Positions 1 through 8,526 of a stretch of 64,000 bases of DNA are shown here, one piece after another; the stretch's first letter is position 1; each line of letters starts with the position of its first letter. Origin of the DNA: Candidatus Wolfebacteria bacterium GW2011_GWE2_44_13 (GTDB lineage: Bacteria > Patescibacteria > Paceibacteria > UBA6257 > UBA9933); NCBI GenBank assembly GCA_001000675.1, contig LCHW01000003.1, positions 1-64,000 of the forward strand. Direction: 5' to 3'. A model generated the notes under the pieces. That model was given only the letters and a program-made list of their open reading frames with translations. It was not told the DNA's origin and searched no databases. The translations under genes and the position numbers were made by a program.

Positions 1-588
1 CTCGGCCTGCTTTTCACCTTTCCCTCGCGGTACTAGTTCACTATCGATCTAAGAAAGTATTTAGCCTTACCAGATAGTTCTGGTGGATTCTCTCAGCTTA
101 TTCATTTACTGAGATACTCAGGAACAGAAACGAGAGAGTTCATTAGTTTTCGTCTACGGGGCTATCACCCGCTCTGGCGTTGCTTTCCAGCAACTTCGAC
201 TAACCAATGAATTTTTTACTCCCCTTCTCCTCCCAAAAGCAGATCCATGAAGAATCATGTTCCTGCTTTTAGAAAGAAAAATGTTTCTGCCCTACAACCC
301 CGATGGATATAAATATCTGTCGGTTTGGGCTCCTCCCGTTTCGCTCGCCGCTACTAGGGGAATTACTTTTGTTTTCTACTCCTCCGCTTACTGAGATGTT
401 TCACTTCAGCGGGTGCGCTCCTGGCATCTAGTGCTCAGGTAATACAGGTTTGCTGTATTGGGTTTCCCCATTCGGAAATCTCCGGATCAAAGGTTGCTAC
501 ACACCTCCCCGAAGCTTATCGCAGTTACGCCGCGTCCTTCATCGCCTTTCTTAGTCAAGGCATCCTCCATACGCCCTTACTTTTGTCC
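1..588 (-). rRNA. 23S ribosomal RNA, 5' portion (runs off the window start)
   Basis: On the minus strand this stretch reads as the first domain of 23S rRNA. Landmarks are GGATGCC followed by GGCGATGAAGGACG near 530-565, the GATTTCCGAATGGGGAAACCC region near 465-485, the GTAGCGGCGAGCGAA region near 335-355, and TAGTGAACtAGTACCGcGAGGGAAAGG at 15-50. The mature 5' end is placed near 588 by comparing its distance to GGATGCC with E. coli; it could be off by several bases. The 3' part lies outside the window. No 16S gene or spacer tRNA lies upstream in the minus direction. Confidence 0.96.
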
Positions 589-820
589 CTCTATTGGTAC
601 AAATTAACCCAAAAAATAAAATTGTTGATAATATTTTTTATACTATTTCTCTTGTTTGATTTCATATTCAATTATCAAGATACAGTCGGTTCTCGCAATG
701 GAGAGCGTGAGATATTTTTCGAAAAAAATATCCGCATTCGCGGACACAACATTCGGGTCAAAAGATTGAACCGTGTGTTATGCGCGTCGCCTCTTCTCTC
801 TATTACTTAGCATGAAGATA

Positions 821-848
821 AGTATATAGATTACTGGAACGTTGTCAA
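821..848 (-). promoter_or_regulatory. Promoter of the 23S rRNA gene, with a roughly 230-base leader
   Basis: The minus strand shows TTGACA (843-848), a 16-base spacer and TATACT (821-826). The start would fall near 813, leaving a leader of about 230 bases before mature 23S. Within 589-810 the leader has a hairpin GATATTTTT-TTCG-AAAAATATC near 710-735 and a CCGCGAATGCGG hairpin just beside it, which could be processing structures. An open frame across 583-810 is not credible as a gene. The rest of 589-1026 holds only one palindromic repeat and a terminator. Confidence 0.75.
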
Positions 849-942
849 GGGGTTTATTATTAACACTCTAGTGCCAATAATCCGCAACAAAACTACCTCG
901 ATTGTCCTTCCCACGAATACTGACATCTATGCATTTTAGAGG

Positions 943-968
943 GGATTCCCGCCTCCGCGGGAATGACA
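943..968. repeat. Short extragenic palindrome (GGATTCCCGCC...GGGAATGACA)
   Basis: The unit ATTCCCGC-ctc-GCGGGAAT is a hairpin between the 23S promoter and the gene ending at 1027. A near-identical unit lies at 34919-34944, with tg in place of tc in the loop. Related degenerate pieces (ATTCCAG...CTGGAATGAC) occur at 10250-10275 and within 10966-11176. Confidence 0.7.
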
Positions 969-974
969 AAATAC

Positions 975-1005
975 GCAAAAAAGCCCGCGAAAACGCGGGC
1001 TGTTT
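975..1005 (-). terminator. Rho-independent terminator of the gene ending at 1027
   Basis: An 8-bp stem AGCCCGCG/CGCGGGCT with an AAAA loop on the plus strand is followed, in minus-strand reading, by a run of six T. It lies 22 bases after the stop codon at 1027. Confidence 0.8.
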
Positions 1006-1026
1006 ATCTATTTTTACAAGCTCTCT

Positions 1027-1641
1027 TTAGTGGGAACGATGCTTTCTGATGTATGCCATATCCCGATCGATATAGGGTTGCATCAGTAAGGCGATTTTGC
1101 GACACCACTCGCAAACCTCAGTATGGTTCGCCGACGTGTACAATAGCACGTCGCTGACCGCTTTCTCATACATGTCACGACAAGGTTTAAATCGAGAATT
1201 GCCGCTCGGGAACGGTGTGTTGTTTGTGTGAAACAAATTCAGCTCCGAGTCGTAGCTTTTGTCGCTCCGCTCGAATTGAAAATTTTGCCACACAAACCAT
1301 TTGAGCACTTTGCGAAGCTTACTCTCGATATCACCACCATCGAACTTTCGCTGATGATACCGCTCACATTGTTCCAGCTCTGTATTAAGCCGAAGTGGCC
1401 ACACGTTCCACGCGTGACTTTCTTCTTTTCCGGTTTCGCTGTGCTGCCACGAATACCAGAATTTTCTTTCGGTCAATTCTTCGAACAGCGCAGCGACCAA
1501 TTCGCTCGACAGCCATTCGTATTGCGTCGGGATTTCCTTTGTACCTTCTTTAGAGGCATGCCACAGAATCAGCCACCATACCCTTGCGGCGAGTCGCATC
1601 TCTTCACGCTGCTTGTGCATTTCTTTTTCAAGATCAATCAT
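1027..1641 (-). CDS. Hypothetical protein, 204 aa
   Basis: I do not recognise this protein. It is soluble, Trp-rich (for example a WWLILWHAS stretch near residue 25 and WFVWQNF near 110) and has no signal peptide. The frame is open upstream to 1680, but the start at 1641 is preferred: GGAGG lies five bases before this ATG, while the upstream extension overlaps the preceding gene. It follows the 1655-2284 gene by 13 bases, so the two are probably co-transcribed from the promoter at 2330. A strong Shine-Dalgarno sequence sets it apart from the core genes here and may point to a recently acquired pair. Confidence 0.72.
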   Translation of the reverse strand: MIDLEKEMHKQREEMRLAARVWWLILWHASKEGTKEIPTQYEWLSSELVAALFEELTERKFWYSWQHSETGKEESHAWNVWPLRLNTELEQCERYHQRKFDGGDIESKLRKVLKWFVWQNFQFERSDKSYDSELNLFHTNNTPFPSGNSRFKPCRDMYEKAVSDVLLYTSANHTEVCEWCRKIALLMQPYIDRDMAYIRKHRSH

Positions 1642-1654
1642 CGGGTTCCTCCAT

Positions 1655-2284
1655 CTACAACGTTGAGTGGCACTCACCACAGCGACTATGCACTAATGAC
1701 GCGTCGTTGTATTGCACCATGCATGTTCCTACGGCTTCGCACCACTGTGTATTTTCTTCACCAAGACGCACGAGTCCGCACTCCGCCTCTTCGCAATTTT
1801 GTTGCGTTAAACGCACGTGTAAATTGTCCTGGTTATTGCCGCACGGGCGTGGTCGCCACCAGCTGTCCATGCGCATGCCCATTAATCCATAGGGGTGCAA
1901 CACAGAATGTTCTGACATCAACGTGCGCACAACGGTACGCATAGCATCGGGAATATTCTGAATTGCCATGAGATTGTGCAGAACTGCTGCGCTTGTTTCC
2001 GCGTCCAGCCAATAGTCATGATCGAATATATCCCGCGAATACTGCTTCCCTACGAGTCGATTGTATGGGAGAAATCTCGGCTCTACATCACTCCCCCATT
2101 TTGATACCCCTTTGACAATCATCACTGCGATCATCGCCGGAACTGGTATGAATGCATCCTTCCCTTTCTGTGTGCCGAAATACATCAGCGCCATTACAAC
2201 AAGCGACTGAATGTATGCCAGCGACAACGAAGTTTGTTCTCGACGATCGAGAGTGAACACCGGATCCTGCATTGCGTTCTTCAT
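1655..2284 (-). CDS. Hypothetical protein with a Cys/His-rich C terminus, 209 aa
   Basis: No family is recognised. There is a hydrophobic segment near residues 20-45 (QSLVVMALMYF... and VPAMIAVMIV), and a tail with several Cys and His, ending CGECHSTL, which could bind a metal. The frame is open to 2422, but that extension would run through a terminator hairpin and the promoter at 2330-2358. The ATG at 2284 has AAGAAGGG nine bases upstream and is preferred. It heads a two-gene unit with the 1027-1641 gene. Confidence 0.68.
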   Translation of the reverse strand: MKNAMQDPVFTLDRREQTSLSLAYIQSLVVMALMYFGTQKGKDAFIPVPAMIAVMIVKGVSKWGSDVEPRFLPYNRLVGKQYSRDIFDHDYWLDAETSAAVLHNLMAIQNIPDAMRTVVRTLMSEHSVLHPYGLMGMRMDSWWRPRPCGNNQDNLHVRLTQQNCEEAECGLVRLGEENTQWCEAVGTCMVQYNDASLVHSRCGECHSTL

Positions 2285-2329
2285 AAGTACGTTCCCTTCT
2301 TCTATTAAGTTGTGTATGTTTCTAAAAGA

Positions 2330-2358
2330 ATCATGCTTCTTTACCTTGTTTTTGTCAA
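2330..2358 (-). promoter_or_regulatory. Promoter for the 2284-1027 gene pair
   Basis: On the minus strand TTGACA (2353-2358) and CATGAT (2330-2335) are separated by 17 bases. The promoter starts directly after the terminator of the dedA-like gene, so the unknown pair appears to be an independent unit. The predicted leader is about 40 bases and carries a Shine-Dalgarno sequence. Confidence 0.6.
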
Positions 2359-2390
2359 CAAAAAATGCCGACAAAATGTCAGCATTTTCT
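2359..2390 (-). terminator. Terminator of the galT-dedA unit
   Basis: The minus strand reads AAAATGCTGAC, a short loop, GTCGGCATTTT, then further T. It starts seven bases after the dedA-like stop codon at 2397. Confidence 0.8.
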
Positions 2391-2396
2391 CTTCTA

Positions 2397-3026
2397 TTAT
2401 ATACCACCTTCCTCTCGTCCATGCTTGCGATGCAAGTGATCTCTCACCCACCACCCGAAGCCAAGGAGAATAATGCCAACGATGACATAATCCACTTGTC
2501 GATAATACTTCTCGATGCTATGCCAATTCTCTCCAAGCACAAATCCTATTTTTGCCAACACATATGACCACACAAAAGCGCCGACGAACGTAAGCCATGT
2601 AAATCGCCATAGCGAGTGCACCTTAATGACACCCAATGGAAATGAAATAAATGTTCGCACAACCGGAAGGAGACGCGAAATTAAAATTGCCCAATCTCCG
2701 TATTTATCCATCCATACATGTGCACGCGCAATCTCGGTCTGTACTCGTTCACTGTTTACCATCGCCTTACGTCCGCGTACAAAATATCCTATCCAATAGG
2801 AAAGCAACGATCCGATAACGTTACCCATTGTTCCAGCAAGTACCACCCACCAAAAACCGAATACGCCCTGTGATACTAGAAACCCTGAGAAAGGTAGAAT
2901 GACTTCCGAAGGAATCGGGATGTTCATCGACTCAAGCGTCGATAATAATAGCACCCCCACATAACCCATTTGCGTAATTACTTCAAGCACCCAATTTGAA
3001 AGTATTGCCAAAATCGTATGGATCAT
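2397..3026 (-). CDS. DedA-family (VTT domain) inner-membrane protein, 209 aa
   Basis: This is a polytopic membrane protein of the DedA/SNARE-associated family, which includes lipid scramblases and flippases for undecaprenyl phosphate and phospholipids. Visible marks are the N-terminal re-entrant region with ESMNIPIPSEVILPFSGFL (residues about 32-50), a glycine-rich helix GTMGNVIGSLLSYWIGY, and the diagnostic SRLLPVVRTFISFPLG motif near residue 120. Full family length. Its start codon overlaps the galT-like stop by four bases (ATGA), so translation is probably coupled. Which lipid it moves cannot be read from the sequence. Confidence 0.92.
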   Translation of the reverse strand: MIHTILAILSNWVLEVITQMGYVGVLLLSTLESMNIPIPSEVILPFSGFLVSQGVFGFWWVVLAGTMGNVIGSLLSYWIGYFVRGRKAMVNSERVQTEIARAHVWMDKYGDWAILISRLLPVVRTFISFPLGVIKVHSLWRFTWLTFVGAFVWSYVLAKIGFVLGENWHSIEKYYRQVDYVIVGIILLGFGWWVRDHLHRKHGREEGGI

Positions 3027-4057
3027 TTCTTTTTATTTTCTTTTTGTGTTGCCTCTGCTTTCGTTTTATTTCCTCGCAACATTGCCACTGCGCTATCAGG
3101 GTCAACAACGTTTACTTCGATACCCGTACCTAGTTCAAACCCACCGATAATACGTACCTTTGGTTGCACTTCGATGTGCCAGTGATAGTGATTGTATTTC
3201 TCTTTATCTTGTAATGGAGCGGTGTGAATGAAAAAATTGTAATCGGGATCGTTTAATTGCTTTTCTAATATTCGTAACGCGCGTTGTAATGCATCAACCA
3301 CAAAGTCCATTACCCGCTCATTTGTTTCTTCAAAATACGGTAAATGCTTCTTAGGGAATACACGCAATTCAAACGGCTCGCGCGATACAAACGGAGCAAA
3401 CACAATAGCCTCCTTGTTCTCATATACAATGCGCTTCTTCGCCTTTCGCTCAAAATTCAACATCGCACAGTGCACACATGATCCTGTTTTCTCAAAATAT
3501 GTATACGACCCACGTAACGACCGGTGTACATCGGGCGGAATAATGGGAAGCGAAAGAATTTGATAGTGCGGATGATACATTGATGCACCTGCAGATGGAC
3601 CCCAATTATGGAATACGGAAACGTACTTCATGCACGTGTCTTGCATCATTGTTACGTAGCGCTCCTTAAATGTCGCAAACACAAGACTCGCCATAAAGGG
3701 CGTCAGGTTTGCAAAGTTTGCATTGTGATCTCTTGTGATCACTAAATCGTGATATCCAATACCCTCCATCATCTGATACGGTCCTTTTTCAAATTTTACT
3801 GCACATACCGCTTGATGTTCTACTATAGGATACTTGTTTGGAATCACTTGAATAATCCACTCCCCCTTTTCGTCAGTATACGCCAGCATCGGTTCGTCAT
3901 TACCATTTTTCTGTGGATTTTCAAACGGACACGTTGCCTTAGGCGCACGTGTTCGTTTTTCTTTTCGAGAAAACTGTTCAAGACTATGCGTTCTTTTTGG
4001 TGCTATCACCACCCAGTCCCGAGAAACTGGATCGCGACGAAATTCAGAATTTTGCAT
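3023..4057 (-). CDS. galT: Galactose-1-phosphate uridylyltransferase-like protein (HIT superfamily), 344 aa
   Basis: GalT-type enzymes exchange UMP between UDP-glucose and galactose 1-phosphate; close relatives act on other NDP-sugars. The protein has the N-terminal RRDPVSRDWVVIAPKR, a CPFE segment near residue 43, the active-site region NWGPSAGASMYHPHYQ (His-Pro-His near 161-163), a CVHC pair near 193-196 and a C-terminal HYHWHIEVQP. The first metal site seems reduced, since CPFE has one Cys where many relatives have CPFC. TATAAT lies 12 bases before the ATG, predicting a very short leader. The exact sugar substrate is uncertain. Confidence 0.85.
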   Translation of the reverse strand: MQNSEFRRDPVSRDWVVIAPKRTHSLEQFSRKEKRTRAPKATCPFENPQKNGNDEPMLAYTDEKGEWIIQVIPNKYPIVEHQAVCAVKFEKGPYQMMEGIGYHDLVITRDHNANFANLTPFMASLVFATFKERYVTMMQDTCMKYVSVFHNWGPSAGASMYHPHYQILSLPIIPPDVHRSLRGSYTYFEKTGSCVHCAMLNFERKAKKRIVYENKEAIVFAPFVSREPFELRVFPKKHLPYFEETNERVMDFVVDALQRALRILEKQLNDPDYNFFIHTAPLQDKEKYNHYHWHIEVQPKVRIIGGFELGTGIEVNVVDPDSAVAMLRGNKTKAEATQKENKKK

Positions 4058-4107
4058 GAGGCTGGAGATATTATAGATATGATCACCCTTTCTTTACGCG
4101 GGAATCA

Positions 4108-5979
4108 TTACTTCATTCTATTCTCATAATACCATTTAAATACATCGTATGCCACGGGAACAGAGTTGCTTCCTCCTTCTCGAGCATCTTCAATAAGCAC
4201 TAACACAGCGATTCGTTTTTCCGCTCCAATTGGACCATATCCCGTAAAAAATGCATTTGTTTTTTGCTTCATTGAAACCTGCGCAGACCCTGTTTTTCCC
4301 GCCACTACAAACGGTAAATTTTTTAATAATTTTGCAGTACCATAGTCTTTTTGCGTTGTTTCGATCATTCCCTTCTCCACCTCATCCATCGAACTCTTTA
4401 GTGAAGAAATGTCTCGGAGCACTTGCGGTTGTTGTTCTCGTATTACGGCTCCTTTTTCATCGACTAATTTCTTCATCACAAATGGCTGGTACATAATACC
4501 TCGGGTCGCTATGGATGAAATATAGTTTATTAGTTCAATAGGGGTCATCGTTAGATCCCCTTGTCCAATGCTTATGTTATATGTATCGCCCACGCGCCAT
4601 GGCAACCCAGTACGCTCTTCCTTTTCTTCTATGCTCGGCAAAAACCCAACCTTCTCTCCTGGCATATCGATGTTTGTTTTTTCATCGAGTCCAAACGTGT
4701 GCCAATACTTTCTCAAGCGCTCGATACCAAGCCCTTTTACATCTTCAAATCCACCTCCTGCCGCATAAAAATACACATTGCTCGAGCGAGCAAGCGCTGA
4801 ATATACATTTACCCAACCGTGCGCTTTCCAATCGACAAATCGTGACGGCTGATCGGGGTGATACGGATTGGGAATCTCTATATACCCTTTCGAAAATACA
4901 CTCTTATCCGTACTCATCACTCCTTCCTGTAACGCGGCAGTCGCAACGAGTGGCTTAATCGTCGAAGCAGGGTTATACAGCCCCGACACTACACGATTAA
5001 ATAACGGCCGGTTAGTATTTGTGAGATCCTCTTTTGTAATTCGATTATTATCAAATGTTGGCAAACTTACCATTGCTAAAACTTCCCCCGTATCCGGATC
5101 CATAACAATACCCGCTCCAGCGGTTCTTCCCATATTCTCTAGCTGTTCTTTTAACCTTCTATAAAAGTATGTTTGCAAATCACCGTCAATCGTGAGATGC
5201 GCGTTATTTCCGTGCTCTGGAGCTACCTCTGTTTTTTGCCCAAGGCTTTCATTTTTTGCGTTTCGATAATCAATTAATGCGCCATTTTTCCCCCGCAAAT
5301 CATTGTTGTATTGCAACTCAAGCCCAGACTTTCCAATTAAATCATTCAACAATAAACTCGCGTCTTCTTCCATATCATCCCCCGAAACAAGCCCCACATA
5401 TCCGGTAACATGACTAAACATTCCCGGTTCTTCGTATTGCCTTTTAAAATCATTTTCAATATTTACATCATCTAGCGCAATATTTTTTATTGCGGCAACC
5501 TGCTCGATTGTTAAATCACGTGCTACTACGATAGAGCTCTGTCTTTCAAGATTAACGCGTGATAATAGTGCACGCATCTCATCTTTATTAATTGTAATGA
5601 TACGCGCCAATTCTTCAATTTCTTTTTCCTGCGCTTGAATATCTTTTTTAAAAAAGTTCGAAAGACTTAATACCGCCCTAAATGTAGGAATATTTCGTAC
5701 AAGCGGCGTGCCAAACCTATCAAAAAATACTCCTCGCTCAGCGGGTTTTACCGTGATATCGCTTACATTCGCGATTGCTCGATCCTTATAAAATCCTCCC
5801 GCGTTCACGCCAAGAAAGAATACTTTGCCAAAAACAATACAGGCAATAACTGTGGTTGCAACCGCCACTAACGTAAAAACCCCTTTCGAAAGCGGCATTT
5901 CTACGCAATCCATACTCGAAGCCATGTCGTCAAGTACCGATTCTTCCAGAAAAAGCTCTGTATTTCTTCGCGGTCTCAT
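4108..5979 (-). CDS. mrdA: Penicillin-binding protein 2 (peptidoglycan D,D-transpeptidase), 623 aa
   Basis: This is a class B PBP that crosslinks peptidoglycan during side-wall growth. One membrane anchor lies at residues about 34-55. The PBP-dimer domain (KPAERGVFFDRFG onward) is followed by the transpeptidase domain with the catalytic tetrad STIK near residue 339, SSN near 398 and KTGSAQ near 563. Length and motif spacing fit PBP2 rather than the division enzyme, which is encoded separately at 36278. There is no Shine-Dalgarno sequence; a promoter with TATGAT nine bases before the ATG predicts a leaderless message. Confidence 0.93.
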   Translation of the reverse strand: MRPRRNTELFLEESVLDDMASSMDCVEMPLSKGVFTLVAVATTVIACIVFGKVFFLGVNAGGFYKDRAIANVSDITVKPAERGVFFDRFGTPLVRNIPTFRAVLSLSNFFKKDIQAQEKEIEELARIITINKDEMRALLSRVNLERQSSIVVARDLTIEQVAAIKNIALDDVNIENDFKRQYEEPGMFSHVTGYVGLVSGDDMEEDASLLLNDLIGKSGLELQYNNDLRGKNGALIDYRNAKNESLGQKTEVAPEHGNNAHLTIDGDLQTYFYRRLKEQLENMGRTAGAGIVMDPDTGEVLAMVSLPTFDNNRITKEDLTNTNRPLFNRVVSGLYNPASTIKPLVATAALQEGVMSTDKSVFSKGYIEIPNPYHPDQPSRFVDWKAHGWVNVYSALARSSNVYFYAAGGGFEDVKGLGIERLRKYWHTFGLDEKTNIDMPGEKVGFLPSIEEKEERTGLPWRVGDTYNISIGQGDLTMTPIELINYISSIATRGIMYQPFVMKKLVDEKGAVIREQQPQVLRDISSLKSSMDEVEKGMIETTQKDYGTAKLLKNLPFVVAGKTGSAQVSMKQKTNAFFTGYGPIGAEKRIAVLVLIEDAREGGSNSVPVAYDVFKWYYENRMK

Positions 5980-5988
5980 ATACTTGCT

Positions 5989-6017
5989 ATCATATCGAAG
6001 AACGCTTCATAAATCAA
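5989..6017 (-). promoter_or_regulatory. Promoter of mrdA, probably leaderless
   Basis: TTGATT (6012-6017), a 17-base spacer and TATGAT (5989-5994) lie on the minus strand, nine bases before the mrdA ATG. The upstream hexamer overlaps the terminator of the sensor kinase gene, so the two signals share bases. Confidence 0.6.
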
Positions 6018-6045
6018 AAGAGGCGCGCAGCGCCTCTTTTGATTT
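6011..6045 (-). terminator. Terminator after the sensor kinase gene
   Basis: A perfect stem ATCAAAAGAGGCGC/GCGCCTCTTTTGAT with a GCA loop lies 13 bases beyond the kinase stop at 6058. The U-rich tract is part of the stem in both directions. Confidence 0.8.
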
Positions 6046-6057
6046 CGCTATTGTTAC

Positions 6058-7377
6058 TTATTCATCACTAAATGCCATTTCTGTTTGGGGAACAAGTGTT
6101 GGATCTGTTGGGATAGTAATATAGAAGGTACTCCCTCGACTTACTTGCGATTCAGCCCATATATCTCCCCCATGTCTTCGGACAATATTTTTTGTAATAT
6201 ATAACCCAAGCCCTGTGCCATCGGCAACTGTCTTTTGTGCATTGTCCGCTCGGAAAAATTTCGTAAACAATCGTTGCATTTCATCCGCCGGGATACCAAT
6301 ACCCGTATCCTTTACGCTCACCTCTACATATGGCTTTTCGGCTACCGCTTTTATTGTCACTACCACTTCCCCATTTTCAATATTGTATTTGATTGCATTA
6401 GAAACTAGATTCGCCAAAACAATGCCCAATTTCTGTGGATCGATTGTTACTGCGATTGGATTTTCTGATTTTTGCAAATAGAGCTTGATTCCCATTTCTT
6501 TTGCATAGACCATCAGTTCCGCCAAGACTCTCTCGGCAAATTCATTAATGTCCATTGCTTGGAACTTATACCCATATTTTCCTTCTTCTATCTGAGAAAC
6601 ATCAAGTAGGTCGTTTACTGTCTTTAAAATATTTCCTGCCGCAATTACACCCATGCCAACCATTTCCTTTTGCTCATCGGGCATGGTTTCTTTTGCAAGT
6701 GATTCGAATATCCAGTTAATTGATGTTAGGGGCGTGCGGAGCTGATGTGCCGCAACCTCAATAAACTCACTCTTTGATTTTAACATCGCCACCTCGCGTG
6801 TTCGCTCATGAATAATTTTTACAAACCCAAGTAAGGTGCCGTTTGGATCAACAATGCGATCAGTTGATACGCGTAGCTCTATTGATGGATTCGTAAATGA
6901 CATATCGACTATCTGCGGATAGATTCCCCCCTCGGTCCTCCTCACTACCAATGGAGCAATTGATGGATACAGCACTTGCGCTAATAGCGTAAGCTTTTGA
7001 TCTTTTACACTTTCCGGAGTTACCCGCTTTCCCATAACCTCAGCAATCGGGGCTCCCAATATTTGCTGCGCTGCTTTATTCATCATCACTACTTTGAAAT
7101 TTTGATCGTATGCGATCAATCCATCAAGAAGATTTGCAACAATACTTCCTAGCTCATTTCTTTCGAGCTTTATTTCTCCATTAAGTCGCACGATACGAAT
7201 GCCATTCAAAAAAATAATAGTACCCATTACCAAAAAAATACTCGCGCTAATCATAATCCACACTGGCTGCAAATAAATACTATTAATCCCAATCAATACC
7301 AGCGCCAGCGGCAAAAAATACCAGAAGGGCCTCATTTCTGGCATTTTTAAATATGCGGTTATTGTTCCCGGTTGCAT
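6058..7377 (-). CDS. PAS-domain sensor histidine kinase, 439 aa
   Basis: This is a membrane histidine kinase. Two transmembrane segments lie in residues about 15-60, then a PAS domain (residues about 75-190) with GLIAYDQNFKVVMMNKAAQ. The HisKA H-box is EVAAHQLRTPLTSINW (His near 211). The ATPase domain has NLVSNAIKYN, DTGIGIP and GTGLGLYI. No periplasmic sensor domain of any size is present, so the signal is likely sensed in the membrane or by the PAS fold. No response regulator is adjacent; a receiver-only regulator lies at 42892. It follows the 7382 gene by four bases and probably belongs to the same transcript as the secretion cluster. Confidence 0.93.
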   Translation of the reverse strand: MQPGTITAYLKMPEMRPFWYFLPLALVLIGINSIYLQPVWIMISASIFLVMGTIIFLNGIRIVRLNGEIKLERNELGSIVANLLDGLIAYDQNFKVVMMNKAAQQILGAPIAEVMGKRVTPESVKDQKLTLLAQVLYPSIAPLVVRRTEGGIYPQIVDMSFTNPSIELRVSTDRIVDPNGTLLGFVKIIHERTREVAMLKSKSEFIEVAAHQLRTPLTSINWIFESLAKETMPDEQKEMVGMGVIAAGNILKTVNDLLDVSQIEEGKYGYKFQAMDINEFAERVLAELMVYAKEMGIKLYLQKSENPIAVTIDPQKLGIVLANLVSNAIKYNIENGEVVVTIKAVAEKPYVEVSVKDTGIGIPADEMQRLFTKFFRADNAQKTVADGTGLGLYITKNIVRRHGGDIWAESQVSRGSTFYITIPTDPTLVPQTEMAFSDE

Positions 7378-7381
7378 ATGA

Positions 7382-8509
7382 TTATTGCAAATCTAAGCTA
7401 TATAACTTCTTATCGTATCTGTTTATGAACACAATCTTATCTTCCAATACAGTTAAGTTCGTTGCATCAATTTTTGGATTCTCATCTTCAAAAATTGCCC
7501 GGATTCCATTATTTGTTAGATCGATTTGATAGATACCATCTTGGAAATATACGTCCCGCTTAAGATAGTCATCTGGCAATGTCATGCGAGCGAGCGCTGC
7601 TTGGTCGCGAGGGATTGCACAATACATCTGCTCTGGTGCTGTTATTGCACACTTGTCTGGCAATGTAATGAATCGCAACGTATTTAATTCGTTTCCTTTA
7701 TCATCGATTAGTGCCAACTTATGTTTACGCCCTTCTGTGGTCGTAAACTTAAGTGCTCGCGTTCCGAATGGCGCCCATTGCACTATCAATCCCCTGTCTG
7801 ATAGAAACTTTGCGATTGTTTTTGTTTTAACATCAACCCTCCACATGTCTGAAACATATTCTGCGGATGGTTTTTGGGTTACATATATTACATCGCTTTG
7901 CGGCCACTGTAATGTAAAATCGCTTTGCGAAATTTTCGTAACTTCTAAAAACTTTGCGGTATCGCTTAGCCCAATCACATCCGCAACCTGCGTTCTTAGC
8001 CATCTTACATCTCCTGTTTGAATTATATAAGCCGCATCTTTTCCTTTCGGAGCCCATGTTATCTCCTCTACTCCGCCAACTGAAGTCCCTGGAAGATTGC
8101 TCGTTAAATCAAACGGATTGAATCTAATCCCCTCAGATGATTGCGCTTCAATAAAGACAGCTTCTCCATTCGCTGACGGACGAACACTTCTTATATTTGC
8201 AATCGATTGCTCGTACAACAGCTCATCACTCTCATTATTGACCGTTATTATACTCCCTTCGCTATCTACATATAGTATCGCTGGGCTTGATGTTGCATCG
8301 GCTATCCAATAGCCCGCAACCGTACGCGAACTAATAGCTCGAAGGCGTTCCTTTTTTTGCTCAAGCGGTTGAATTGGCTCATTGTTTATGCCAGGAATAT
8401 TACTTATTACAACAGCTCTGTTTTGCCATGCAAAATATGCGCCTATTCCTAATGCAATAACTCCCAGCACAGCACTCGCCCCAATAATTATTTTTTTATT
8501 TCTTTCCAT
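7382..8509 (-). CDS. Membrane-anchored beta-propeller-like protein, 375 aa
   Basis: An N-terminal membrane anchor (residues about 5-28) is followed by repeated short beta-strand units such as EEITWAPKGKDAAYII and IVQWAPFGTRALKF, which resemble TolB/PD40-type propeller blades. No catalytic motif is visible. It lies four bases from the sensor kinase and 17 bases from the pilin/peptidase-like gene, as the last but one gene of the secretion-like cluster, so an extracytoplasmic scaffold or sensing role is possible. That role is inferred from context only. Confidence 0.7.
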   Translation of the reverse strand: MERNKKIIIGASAVLGVIALGIGAYFAWQNRAVVISNIPGINNEPIQPLEQKKERLRAISSRTVAGYWIADATSSPAILYVDSEGSIITVNNESDELLYEQSIANIRSVRPSANGEAVFIEAQSSEGIRFNPFDLTSNLPGTSVGGVEEITWAPKGKDAAYIIQTGDVRWLRTQVADVIGLSDTAKFLEVTKISQSDFTLQWPQSDVIYVTQKPSAEYVSDMWRVDVKTKTIAKFLSDRGLIVQWAPFGTRALKFTTTEGRKHKLALIDDKGNELNTLRFITLPDKCAITAPEQMYCAIPRDQAALARMTLPDDYLKRDVYFQDGIYQIDLTNNGIRAIFEDENPKIDATNLTVLEDKIVFINRYDKKLYSLDLQ

Positions 8510-8526
8510 AGAAGTTTATCGATCCG

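Noticed and set aside
583..810. Open frame of 75 codons upstream of 23S rRNA
   Set aside because: It lies within the rRNA leader, antisense to it, spans processing-type hairpins and has no coding character.
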